Source of the DNA: an uncultured Ilumatobacter sp.
GTDB lineage: Bacteria > Actinomycetota > Acidimicrobiia > Acidimicrobiales > Ilumatobacteraceae
DNA: 22,705 nucleotides
NCBI GenBank assembly: GCA_938049325.1
Contig: CALICC010000357.1
Location: 1-22,705 of the forward strand
Direction of reading: 5' to 3'
Numbering within the stretch: the first letter of the stretch is position 1; each line of letters opens with the position of its first letter. The notes under the pieces are model-generated. The model ran no database searches. It was not told where the DNA came from and saw only the letters and a program-made list of their open reading frames with translations. The position numbers and the translations under genes were made by a program. Of this stretch, positions 13,369 to 20,630 are shown in pieces.

Positions 13369-14897
13369 GTCGAGGTGGCGGTTGCGTTCGTCACCGCTGG
13401 AGCCACCATCGGCCACGGGGCGTGCCGCTCTTTGGCGAGCGCCACGTCGAAGAGCAGGTCATCCTGATAGTGCCGCGCGAGAACCTGCATCCCGACGGGA
13501 AGGCCGCGTACGGTCCCGGCCGGAATCGACACCGCCGGGTTGCCATAGACGTTCGAGGTCACGGTGAGGCCGCCCATCGCCACGAACTCGGGGTTGCGAT
13601 TCGCGAACGCGCTGATCAGCGAGTTGGGCAGGTTCGTCACCGCAGCGCTGCCAAGTCGGGCCAGGCCCAGCGCCGAGCGAAGTGCCAGCTTGCCCGGCGC
13701 ACCTGCGAGCGCCGCTTCGAGCGTGCTGCCGTCGGGGTTACTGGTCGTGGCCTCGGCAGCGAACGCCGGGCCCGGATTCGTGGCAGCGATGATGAAGTCG
13801 ACCTGGTCGAACAACCGCCCCATCGCCTCGTTCAGCTCGACACGCAACGCTTCCGCCTTGGCGGCCGTGCGCAAGTTGTAGAGCGACTGCGACATTCGGA
13901 CGCCGGCCGAGACCTCGTCGGTCAGATCGTCGGCGCAGCCCGGCCAGAGTTTGCCGATGTCGACCATCAAGGTCGACATGTTCCCCATCATCCAGTGAGC
14001 GATGAAGTTCGGAAGCGTGGCCTCGACGTCGACGCGAATCATCCCGGTGTTCGCGATGAGCTGCTCCGCCTGGGCCAGCAGATGCTCCTCGACTCCCTCG
14101 TCGAGCGGCACTCCGCCGAGGTCGGGAATCACCGCGACCCGCCGACCGCGCAACTCATGAGTTCCGAGTCCGGCCTCGAAGCCGCTGTGTTTCGGCAAGC
14201 TCGTCGGATCACCCGTGTCGAGTCCGCCGCACACATCGAAGTACCGCGCCGCGTCACGGACCGAGCGAGCAAGGTTGCCGAGCACCACCGTGTTCGGGCG
14301 GCTGTAGGCGTTGGGGCTGCGCGGAATCCGCCCAAACGTGCCCTTCATGCCGAGCAAGCCGTTGTACCCAGCGGGGATCCGAATCGACCCACCACCGTCA
14401 CCACCGCACGCCAGACTCACCAGGCCGCCAGCCACGGCGGAGGCAGATCCGCCCGACGAACCACCCGCTGTTCGCCCGTGCTCCCACGGGTTGTGCGTGA
14501 CGCCGTTGAGCTTCGTGACGCTCACGTTGAGGCCGCCGAACTCACTCGCTGTCGTGAGGCCAACCGGTGTTGCGCCACCCGCGAGCAAGCGCGACACGTG
14601 CACGCTCGTGTGATCGGCCACCCGGTCCTTGAAGACCAACGAAGCTTCGGTGTTCGGCCAACCTTCGAGCTGTTCGAGCTCCTTGATGCCGGTCGGAACA
14701 CCACCGAAGGGAAGCGACACGTCGGCATCGAGTGCCGCCGAGCGAGCGCGCTCAGGGTCCACGAACGAGAAGGCATTGAGGTCGGATTCCTCGATCGCAT
14801 CGAGGGTCGCTCCGAGTTCCTCGACCGGCGAGCGATCGCCAGAACGGAAGGCGTCGACGAGTGAGCAGGCGTCGCCCTGCCATGGTTGGTCGGTCAC
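13359..14897 (-). CDS. Amidase (amidase signature family)
   Basis: This is a 512-residue protein of the amidase-signature fold. Catalytic Lys72 is in GVPTGIKELE. The glycine/serine motif GGSSGGSASA (145-154) holds the cis-serine. The nucleophile is Ser171 in GGDGGGSIRIP. The Ser-cisSer-Lys triad is therefore complete, and hydrolysis of a carboxamide or peptide amide is expected. No GatB/GatC is nearby and no tRNA-amidation role is implied. I choose GTG 14897 because its GTGA overlaps the prcA stop by 4 bases, as at other junctions here; the ATG at 14951 would run 58 bases into prcA with a poor N-terminus. It is thus likely co-translated with the proteasome core. Confidence 0.93.
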   Translation of the reverse strand: MTDQPWQGDACSLVDAFRSGDRSPVEELGATLDAIEESDLNAFSFVDPERARSAALDADVSLPFGGVPTGIKELEQLEGWPNTEASLVFKDRVADHTSVHVSRLLAGGATPVGLTTASEFGGLNVSVTKLNGVTHNPWEHGRTAGGSSGGSASAVAGGLVSLACGGDGGGSIRIPAGYNGLLGMKGTFGRIPRSPNAYSRPNTVVLGNLARSVRDAARYFDVCGGLDTGDPTSLPKHSGFEAGLGTHELRGRRVAVIPDLGGVPLDEGVEEHLLAQAEQLIANTGMIRVDVEATLPNFIAHWMMGNMSTLMVDIGKLWPGCADDLTDEVSAGVRMSQSLYNLRTAAKAEALRVELNEAMGRLFDQVDFIIAATNPGPAFAAEATTSNPDGSTLEAALAGAPGKLALRSALGLARLGSAAVTNLPNSLISAFANRNPEFVAMGGLTVTSNVYGNPAVSIPAGTVRGLPVGMQVLARHYQDDLLFDVALAKERHAPWPMVAPAVTNATATSTSV

Positions 14898-15580
14898 GAT
14901 GTGGTGTCGAACAGGCCGGCGACTTCGGCCGCATCGAGTCGGTGGAAGCAACGACGGCCGTTGCCTCGCGACAGCGAAGCCACCTCGAGGTCTCCTGCAG
15001 GAATTTCGCGATCAGGGCCTGCGATCGCGGCGATCCCGGCATTGATGGCCGCGTTGAAGTCGAGACCGTCGGACCATCCTTCCGCAAGGCGCGTCTTGAT
15101 CGTCTCAGCGTCACCTCCGATCGCGGCGAAGTCGCGCTCATCCACGACGGTTCCGTCATAGAGGATGTGGAACATCTGATCGCGGGCACTCTCGGCGCCG
15201 ACTTCGGCAACGAGGATCTCGACCTCCATCGGCTTCATCTCGTGCGTGAAGATGTTGCCGAGCATCTGGGCGTAGCTGTTCGCCAAGCTGCGGGCATCGA
15301 CGTCGTCGCGCGAATACTGGAATCCCTTGAGGTCGGCGGCTCGGATGCCGGCAACGCGCAACTGATCGAACTCGTTGTACTTCCCGACGCCGGCGAATGC
15401 GATCCGGTCGTAGATCTCACTCACCTTGCGCAGCGTTTCCGAGGCGTTCTCGGCAACGATCGCGATGCCATCTTGATACCGCATCGCAACCAGTGCTCGA
15501 CCTCGGGCGATGCCCTTCCGCGCGTAGTCGGCGCGATCCTTCATCATCTGCTCGGGAGCGACGTAGAACGGCATGCTCAT
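14894..15580 (-). CDS. prcA: Proteasome subunit alpha PrcA
   Basis: This is a 228-residue protein. The N-terminal MSMPFYVAPEQMMKDRADYA, then ARKGIARGRALVA, is the actinobacterial alpha-subunit gate and H0 helix. AENASETLRKVSEIYDRIAF and GVGKYNEFDQLR follow the mycobacterial protein closely. There is no propeptide or N-terminal Thr, as expected for an alpha subunit. It forms the outer rings of the 20S core that bind the ATPase C-terminus. The start overlaps the prcB stop (ATGA, 15577-15580), and its own stop overlaps the amidase start. An alternative ATG two codons later is possible. Confidence 0.98.
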   Translation of the reverse strand: MSMPFYVAPEQMMKDRADYARKGIARGRALVAMRYQDGIAIVAENASETLRKVSEIYDRIAFAGVGKYNEFDQLRVAGIRAADLKGFQYSRDDVDARSLANSYAQMLGNIFTHEMKPMEVEILVAEVGAESARDQMFHILYDGTVVDERDFAAIGGDAETIKTRLAEGWSDGLDFNAAINAGIAAIAGPDREIPAGDLEVASLSRGNGRRCFHRLDAAEVAGLFDTTS

Positions 15581-16386
15581 CGCGACGACACCTCCTGCAC
15601 GATGGCTTCGTATCGAACGGCCAGGTCATCGTCATCGATGCGGTCCCACCCATCGACATCGATCGATGCCACGACCGGGTAGATGCCCCGGAGCGCGTCG
15701 GGGCCGCCGGTGGCCGAGTCGGCATCTGCGGCCTCCCACAACGCCTTCGCGGCCAAGTTGATGGCGTCGTCACGACTCATGCCAGCGCTGTAACCGACCT
15801 TGATCACGGTGCCGGCGTGCAAGCTGCCCGAGCCGGTCGAGACATAGTCACGTTCTTCGTACCGGCCACCGGTCGCGTCGAAGTCCCACAAACGGCCTGA
15901 GCCGCGCAGCAGGTCGTACCCCGCGAAGATCGGGACGACGACCATGCCCTGCATCGCCGCAGGCAAGTTGGCGCGGACCATGGTCGACAGTTGGTTGGCC
16001 TTGCCTTCGAGGCTGAGTGCGGCGCCTTCGACCTTTTCGTAGTGCTCGAGTTGGAGCTGGAACAGCCGGATCATCTCCATCGCCGGGCCGGCGGACCCGG
16101 CGATGGCGACACCGCTGTGCCGGTCGGCCTGGACGACCTTCTCCATCGAGCGGTGGGAGATGAGGTTGCCTGAGGTGGCGCGCCGGTCGCCCGCCATCAC
16201 GACGCCACCGTCGTAGCGCAGGGCAACGCACGTTGTTGCGTGAGGCACCCCGAGCGTGGCCATCAGATCAGCCGTCGAGCGATCTCCGCGATCGGACGGG
16301 TCACGAGCCTCGAGGCCAACCCGGCGGAGCAATTCAGGAAAGTTCGACCCGGGATCATCTCCGGGCGCAAAGAACGGCATCGCCAC
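15577..16386 (-). CDS. prcB: Proteasome subunit beta PrcB (catalytic)
   Basis: This is a 269-residue precursor. A 50-residue propeptide ends at GVPHA, and the mature protein begins TTCVALRYDG with Thr51 as nucleophile. Asp67 in GDRR and Lys83 in MEKV are the partner residues (17 and 33 in mature numbering). GKANQLSTMVRANL, AMQGMVVVP, GSGSLHAG and DSATGGPDALRGI match actinobacterial beta subunits. It assembles with PrcA into the 28-subunit core. The start is GTG at 16386, 3 bases after the pup stop; ATG 16380 (MPFFAPGDD) is equally possible. Confidence 0.98.
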   Translation of the reverse strand: MAMPFFAPGDDPGSNFPELLRRVGLEARDPSDRGDRSTADLMATLGVPHATTCVALRYDGGVVMAGDRRATSGNLISHRSMEKVVQADRHSGVAIAGSAGPAMEMIRLFQLQLEHYEKVEGAALSLEGKANQLSTMVRANLPAAMQGMVVVPIFAGYDLLRGSGRLWDFDATGGRYEERDYVSTGSGSLHAGTVIKVGYSAGMSRDDAINLAAKALWEAADADSATGGPDALRGIYPVVASIDVDGWDRIDDDDLAVRYEAIVQEVSSR

Positions 16387-16389
16387 CGT

Positions 16390-16587
16390 TCACTGCCCGC
16401 CCTTCTGGACGTACGACTTCACGAAATCCTCCGCGTTCGTTTCGAGAACCTCGTCGATCTCGTCGAGGAGATCGTCGAGCTCAGCCTTCAGCTTTTCACC
16501 GCTCTCGGTGACGGGAGGTGCTGCCTCGTCGACGGTTTCGCTCTCGCGTTCCGATGCAGGTTTCGACTTTTGCTGACGTTCGGCCAT
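16390..16587 (-). CDS. pup: Prokaryotic ubiquitin-like protein Pup
   Basis: This is a 65-residue, acidic, disordered protein. The C-terminal half SGEKLKAELDDLLDEIDEVL, then ETNAEDFVKSYVQKGGQ, is the ATPase-binding helix and conjugation tail. It ends GGQ, so Dop must deamidate the terminal Gln to Glu before PafA can ligate it. The ATG at 16587 is preceded by AGGAG with 6-base spacing, the best ribosome-binding site in the locus, in keeping with a high-copy tag. It lies 24 bases after dop and 3 bases before prcB. Confidence 0.98.
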   Translation of the reverse strand: MAERQQKSKPASERESETVDEAAPPVTESGEKLKAELDDLLDEIDEVLETNAEDFVKSYVQKGGQ

Positions 16588-16593
16588 GTGACG

Positions 16594-16598
16594 CTCCT
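16594..16598 (-). promoter_or_regulatory. Strong Shine-Dalgarno of pup (AGGAG)
   Basis: AGGAG on the minus strand lies 6 bases before the pup ATG. It contrasts with neighbouring genes that show no Shine-Dalgarno or start inside the preceding stop codon. Confidence 0.8.
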
Positions 16599-16611
16599 GT
16601 TGTTCGTGGGC

Positions 16612-18108
16612 TCAGTCGGCACCGAGACGGTCGAGCAATTCCCGAGCCGTCGTGCTCTCGTCAATCAACGTAGCAACGTGATCGGCCGTACCGCGTAGCG
16701 GTTCCATCATCGGAACCCGACGCAAGGGGTCGCGACCGATGTCGAACACCATCGAGTCCCAGTTCGCGGCCACGATGTCGCTCGGGAACTTCTCGAGACA
16801 ACGCCCCCGGAAGTAGGCCCGGGTCGTGGTCGGCGGATGCGTCATTGCCGACAGGCTCTCAGCATCGCTGACCATCGTTCGAAGCCCGGCACGCAGTGCC
16901 AGGCATCGATCGGGCCGCATGTCGTGGTACTGCAGGTCGATCGCCTTCAGCTTGGCCGCTCCCGGAGCAACGTCATGCCGCTCGGCGAACCCGTCGACCA
17001 AGCGGCGTTTCGCCACCCAGTCGACTCGATCGGCAACGGAATCGGGATTGCTCTCGAGCCCGGTGAGGACGGCCTCCCATTCCGAGAGAACGTCGGCGCC
17101 CACCGCTTCGTCGATCGACTCAAGACCGTGTGATTGCTCGTACTTTCGGGCTCGTTCGAGCAGTCCCCACTGAACTTCGAGCGCCGTGGCGCGGGATCCG
17201 TCGGCCAGCTGGATGGTCTGCGTGAGCGACGGATCGTGGCTGACCTGGCGGATGGCCGGGACGGGCTGGCCGAGCACCCAGTCGTCACCGAGCGCATCGT
17301 CTTCGATCATCGACAACACGATCGAGGTCGTGCCGACCTTGAGGTAGGTGGCCATCTCGCTCATGTTGGCGTCACCGACGATGACGTGCAGTCGGCGGTA
17401 CTTCTGCGGATCGGCGTGCGGCTCGTCGCGAGTGTTGACGAGCGGACGCTTCAACGTCGTCTCGAGCCCGATCTCCTCTTCGAAGAAGTCGGCGCGCTGA
17501 CTGATCTGGAAGCTGATGTCGTCGTGCGGTCGGCCAGGCTGTTCGCAGCCGACCTTGCCCGCGCCGGCGAAGATCTGGCGCGTGACGAAGTGCGACGTGA
17601 TCTGGCGCGCGAGGCGGCCGAACGGTTGAGCCCGCGACACCAGATAGTTCTCGTGGCAGCCGTAGCTGTTGCCCTTGCCGTCGGAGTTGTTCTTGTGAAT
17701 CACGACTTCGGCGCCGTCGCCGAGCATCGAGTTGGCCGCAACCATCGCTCGCCGCACGATCTCGTCGGCACCCCGGTCCCAGACGACGGCCTCACGTGCC
17801 GTGCGCACCTCGGGGATCGAGATCTCGGGATGCGCGTGATCCACGTAGAAGCGAGCGCCGTTGGTCAGCACCGCATTGACCAGCGTCGTCTCGACTTCAG
17901 GCGCCATCGAGTCGTCCAACGAGAATCCTCGAGCGTCGTTTGTCGGTTGCTCGTCTTCGAAGTCCCACCCGACCGGCTTGCGCTCGCGAGCGGTCTCGGC
18001 AAGGTAGGCGTTGATCAACAACGACGAGGCCGACACCGGATTGTTGTCCGCGCCGCGCACGACGATGCCGTATTCCGTCTCGATCCCGCACACCTTCGGC
18101 AAGGCCAT
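16612..18108 (-). CDS. dop: Pup deamidase/depupylase Dop
   Basis: This is a 498-residue carboxylate-amine-ligase-fold protein, paralogous to PafA. CGIETEYGIV (7-16) holds Glu10. RFYVDHAHPEISIPEV (86-101) holds Asp90, the residue proposed to act in deamidation. The inserted loop around 42-66 (ERKPVGWDFEDEQP then DARGFSLDD) is the Dop-loop that PafA lacks. KNNSDGKGNSYGCHENYL, RPLVNTRDEPHAD and RRLHVIVGDANMSE are shared fold motifs, and the C-terminus lacks the PafA KLNDQAQRTV ending. It converts Pup-Gln to Pup-Glu and can remove Pup from substrates. Its ATG is preceded at 7 bases by TAGGTT with no Shine-Dalgarno, suggesting its own leaderless transcript for dop-pup-prcB-prcA-amidase. Confidence 0.98.
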   Translation of the reverse strand: MALPKVCGIETEYGIVVRGADNNPVSASSLLINAYLAETARERKPVGWDFEDEQPTNDARGFSLDDSMAPEVETTLVNAVLTNGARFYVDHAHPEISIPEVRTAREAVVWDRGADEIVRRAMVAANSMLGDGAEVVIHKNNSDGKGNSYGCHENYLVSRAQPFGRLARQITSHFVTRQIFAGAGKVGCEQPGRPHDDISFQISQRADFFEEEIGLETTLKRPLVNTRDEPHADPQKYRRLHVIVGDANMSEMATYLKVGTTSIVLSMIEDDALGDDWVLGQPVPAIRQVSHDPSLTQTIQLADGSRATALEVQWGLLERARKYEQSHGLESIDEAVGADVLSEWEAVLTGLESNPDSVADRVDWVAKRRLVDGFAERHDVAPGAAKLKAIDLQYHDMRPDRCLALRAGLRTMVSDAESLSAMTHPPTTTRAYFRGRCLEKFPSDIVAANWDSMVFDIGRDPLRRVPMMEPLRGTADHVATLIDESTTARELLDRLGAD

Positions 18109-18115
18109 GACAAGA

Positions 18116-18121
18116 AACCTA
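18116..18121 (-). promoter_or_regulatory. Possible -10 element (TAGGTT) of a leaderless dop transcript
   Basis: TAGGTT on the minus strand ends 7 bases before the dop ATG at 18108, inside the 55-base gap after the alpha/beta-hydrolase. It is identical to the hexamer ahead of pafA. No TTGACA-like -35 is evident. Confidence 0.42.
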
Positions 18122-18163
18122 TCCCGTGAGCCTCGCGAGAAGCCGACGCATCAACCCGAAAGA

Positions 18164-19372
18164 TCAGCCGGCGACGCTGGCCAGGTGATCGAGGATCGCT
18201 CCGGTCACCAGATCGGGCTCCTCGTGCACGACCCAGTGGCTTGCATCAGGCACCTCGACGAACGTGTACGGCCCGGTGACGAAGTCTCGTGTCAGCTCGG
18301 CTTGCTCTCGCCCGAGTGCCGCGTCGCCGGTACTCCAGATGTACAGCGTGGGGACCCCGATCATCTGACCGGCACCGGCGGCGGGCGTGTCGATCGCCCG
18401 GTACCAGTCGAGCGCAGCACTCATTGCATCGGGCGTGCCGAGCACGTCGAGGTAGGCGTCGAGTTCCGCGTCGCTGTAGCCCGCGCCGTCGAAAAGAGAC
18501 CGGTAGAACGCCGCGTCGTCGGCGAGGAACAAATCCTGAGCGTCGGGACTCTGGAACACTTCGAAATAGCCGGATCGCTCCGCCTGGTCGGTGTTCGGGT
18601 CCGAGCGAGCTCCGACGAACGCCAACGGATGGCCTACCGACAACGCCGTCAACGAAGTCACCCGCCCAGCGCCTTCGATCGCCTCTCGCCCGGCCACGCT
18701 CCAGGCGACCAATGATCCCCAGTCGTGGCCCACCACGTGGAACGTCTCGGCACCGACTGCGTCGGCCACCGCGTAGACATCGTCGACGAGATGCGTGGCC
18801 CCGTAGTTCTCGACGCCTTCAGGTCGAGCGCCAGCGGAGTACCCGCGCTGGTTCATGGCCACTGCGTAGTAGCCCTCGGCAGCCAGAGCCGCGGCGACGT
18901 GATCCCACGATCGATTCGTCTCGGGAAAGCCGTGCAGGAGCATGACGGTCCGGCCCTCCGCTGCAGCACTCGGGTCGCCGGCCGAGCGAACGTCGAAGCT
19001 GAGCGCCCCGACGGTGGGATCGATGATCTCCACCGTCGTGTCGGTCAGCTCCGCGTCGGTCGGCTCGGGGTCGGTCGGCTCGGGGTCGGATGACACCTCG
19101 TCAACCTCGGTGCTCGGCGGCTCGGTCGCTGGCGGCTCGGTCGCTGGCGGTTCTGTCGACGGTGGCTCGGTCGCTGGCGGCGTCGTGTCAGGCTCGGTCG
19201 CCGGCGCCGTCGTGTCAGGCTCGGTGCCGTCGACCGTGTCGGTGGCGACCGCCTCGCTGCTGATTGGATCGCTGCTGATTGGGTCGGATGAGTCGGCGCC
19301 GTCTGAGCTCGCGCACGACACAGCGCCGACGGCAAGACACAGGACAACGAACGATTCGGTGCGGAACCTCAT
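18164..19372 (-). CDS. Secreted lipoprotein with alpha/beta-hydrolase (epoxide hydrolase-like) domain
   Basis: This is a 402-residue protein from ATG 19372 (an in-frame TTG lies one codon upstream). The N-terminus MRFRTES plus a hydrophobic stretch ends in GAVSC, a lipobox with Cys20 as the lipidated residue. A Pro/Thr/Glu-rich repetitive linker fills about residues 25-110. The hydrolase domain has HGFPETNRSWD (oxyanion, from His147), NQRGYS, the nucleophile elbow GHDWGS with Asp217, GD at 349-350 for the acid and SHW with His379. An Asp nucleophile with HGFPE and GHDWG fits epoxide hydrolases or haloalkane dehalogenases; the substrate is unknown. It starts 4 bases after the stop of the upstream oxidoreductase, so the two are an operon reading toward dop. 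Confidence 0.9.
   Translation of the reverse strand: MRFRTESFVVLCLAVGAVSCASSDGADSSDPISSDPISSEAVATDTVDGTEPDTTAPATEPDTTPPATEPPSTEPPATEPPATEPPSTEVDEVSSDPEPTDPEPTDAELTDTTVEIIDPTVGALSFDVRSAGDPSAAAEGRTVMLLHGFPETNRSWDHVAAALAAEGYYAVAMNQRGYSAGARPEGVENYGATHLVDDVYAVADAVGAETFHVVGHDWGSLVAWSVAGREAIEGAGRVTSLTALSVGHPLAFVGARSDPNTDQAERSGYFEVFQSPDAQDLFLADDAAFYRSLFDGAGYSDAELDAYLDVLGTPDAMSAALDWYRAIDTPAAGAGQMIGVPTLYIWSTGDAALGREQAELTRDFVTGPYTFVEVPDASHWVVHEEPDLVTGAILDHLASVAG
19061..19283 (-). repeat. 15-bp tandem repeats encoding the Pro/Thr-rich linker of the lipoprotein
   Basis: Several 15-base units occur: 19061-19075 and 19076-19090 (one mismatch, encoding PEPTD twice); 19121-19135, 19136-19150 and 19166-19180 (identical, encoding PPATE-type units); and 19254-19268 and 19269-19283 (one mismatch, encoding SSDPI twice). 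An 18-base copy recurs at 19181 and 19208. The linker length is probably variable between strains. Confidence 0.85.
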
Positions 19373-19376
19373 CAAA

Positions 19377-20588
19377 TCACAGTACGTCGAAGGTCAACCC
19401 GGCGTGGTTCACGAGCGCCTCGACAAACGGGTCGCCGAGCGCAGTCGCGGGTGTCCAGAAACCGCCGGCAACATCGGACTCGGCCAGCGTGGTCGCAGCT
19501 TCGGCGAGGATCTTCGACGTCGAGCCGTAGCCCGGATCGCGGTCGCCGGTGACCTTGACCATGATCTCGTCACCGTCCGGGGTCACTCCGTGGAACCGCA
19601 GGTCGTAGAACCCAGCCTCTTGCTTCTCCGGGCTCGGCCCCTCCCCTGGCTCGGGCAGCACCTTGCCGAGCAGCGATCGCAGAGGACCCAGCGATGCCAC
19701 GCCCATGAAGCCACCCATCGCCGCTCCGACACCGAGTGCTTTGGCTCGCCCACCGAGTCCGTCACCGGTCATCATCGATTCGCCATACGTGAAGTCCTCA
19801 CCCCACGGCATGCCGAGGAGCGCGTGGCTGCGAAACACGACGCGTGTGTTCGTCGCTGCCATCACGAACGGAGCCGTCCACGAGTCGAGGCCTTCGTCGA
19901 AGTCGGGAAGCACGACGTTCGGTTGATCGATGCCCGATCGCTCCCCCGTCGGCGCGAGTGCGTATGGATTGGCGAGCACCTTGCGCAGCGATGGATCGGC
20001 CGAGACCTCTTCCATCATGTTCATCATCGAGGCGATGGTGCCACCGCTCGCGCCGCCGTTGGCTGCCTTGACGCCCATGCGGACCGAGTTGCAGGGTTGC
20101 CCGAATCGCCGCTGCGCTTCGGCTTGCAGGAACCACACGCCCATGTCGGACGGCACCGAATCGAATCCGCAGGCATGGACGATCCGAGCGCCCGTCTCGA
20201 TCGCTCGCTCGTGGTACCGGTCGATCATCCGCTGCATCCACTGCGGCTCACCGGTCAGGTCGACGTAGTCGATGCCCGCCTCGGCCACCGCGGCGACGAG
20301 CTTCGAGCCGTAGAGCGCGTACGGTCCGACCGTCGAGATGACGACGCGGGTACTCGCACACATCTTGGCGAGCCCGTCCGCGTCATCGGCGTCGACGACG
20401 ATCTGAGGTACGTCCGCCCCGGTGCGGACCGCCACGTCCTCGAGCTTGTTGCGGTTGCGGCCGGCGATCGCCCACGACACGTCACCATCGGTGCCATGTC
20501 GTTCGACCAGATAGTCACACAGGATCTGGCCGACGAAGCTCGTTGCTCCGAAGACGATGATGTCGTGCGCGCGTGAGTTTCGAGACAT
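19377..20588 (-). CDS. Saccharopine dehydrogenase-like NAD(P)-binding oxidoreductase (trans-acting enoyl reductase type)
   Basis: This is a 403-residue protein. The N-terminal Rossmann loop is IIVFGATSFVGQILCDYL (10-27). AIAGRNRNKLE binds the cofactor phosphate region, and VVISTVGPYALYGSKLV is a conserved strand-turn of this family. YVDLTGEPQW and HACGFDSVPSDMG are hallmarks shared with mycobacterial trans-acting enoyl reductases and related saccharopine-dehydrogenase-fold proteins of unknown substrate. True lysine catabolism is unlikely because a LYS9-type C-terminal domain is not evident. Its ATG is 42 bases from the divergent MFS gene, with TACGGT 6 bases upstream and an inverted repeat over the promoter. 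The lipoprotein hydrolase follows after 4 bases. Confidence 0.88.
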   Translation of the reverse strand: MSRNSRAHDIIVFGATSFVGQILCDYLVERHGTDGDVSWAIAGRNRNKLEDVAVRTGADVPQIVVDADDADGLAKMCASTRVVISTVGPYALYGSKLVAAVAEAGIDYVDLTGEPQWMQRMIDRYHERAIETGARIVHACGFDSVPSDMGVWFLQAEAQRRFGQPCNSVRMGVKAANGGASGGTIASMMNMMEEVSADPSLRKVLANPYALAPTGERSGIDQPNVVLPDFDEGLDSWTAPFVMAATNTRVVFRSHALLGMPWGEDFTYGESMMTGDGLGGRAKALGVGAAMGGFMGVASLGPLRSLLGKVLPEPGEGPSPEKQEAGFYDLRFHGVTPDGDEIMVKVTGDRDPGYGSTSKILAEAATTLAESDVAGGFWTPATALGDPFVEALVNHAGLTFDVL

Positions 20589-20590
20589 GT

Positions 20591-20618
20591 TCGGACCGTA
20601 CCGGAAAGCTCGGTCCGA
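20591..20618. promoter_or_regulatory. 8-bp inverted repeat in the divergent oxidoreductase/MFS promoter region (operator candidate)
   Basis: TCGGACCG (20591-20598) and CGGTCCGA (20611-20618) are perfect inverted arms with a 12-base spacer, centred in the 42-base gap between two divergent start codons. The left arm overlaps the proposed -10 of the oxidoreductase, as a repressor site would. Confidence 0.45.
20595..20600 (-). promoter_or_regulatory. Possible -10 element (TACGGT) of a leaderless oxidoreductase transcript
   Basis: TACGGT on the minus strand ends 6 bases before the ATG at 20588, with no Shine-Dalgarno between. It fits TAnnnT and shares four bases with the left arm of the inverted repeat. 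Confidence 0.35.
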
Positions 20619-20630
20619 CTCCTTGGCAAC

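Noticed and set aside
12348..14864. 838-residue open frame on the + strand
   Set aside because: It is antisense across both the amidohydrolase and the amidase, which have clear catalytic motifs; composition is His/Arg/Glu-rich with no domain.
17134..18129. 331-residue open frame on the + strand
   Set aside because: Antisense to dop; no motif.
18942..20576. 544-residue open frame on the + strand with a Ser/Gly repetitive start
   Set aside because: It is the mirror of the oxidoreductase and of the repetitive linker of the lipoprotein; the repeats arise from the Pro/Thr codons on the other strand.
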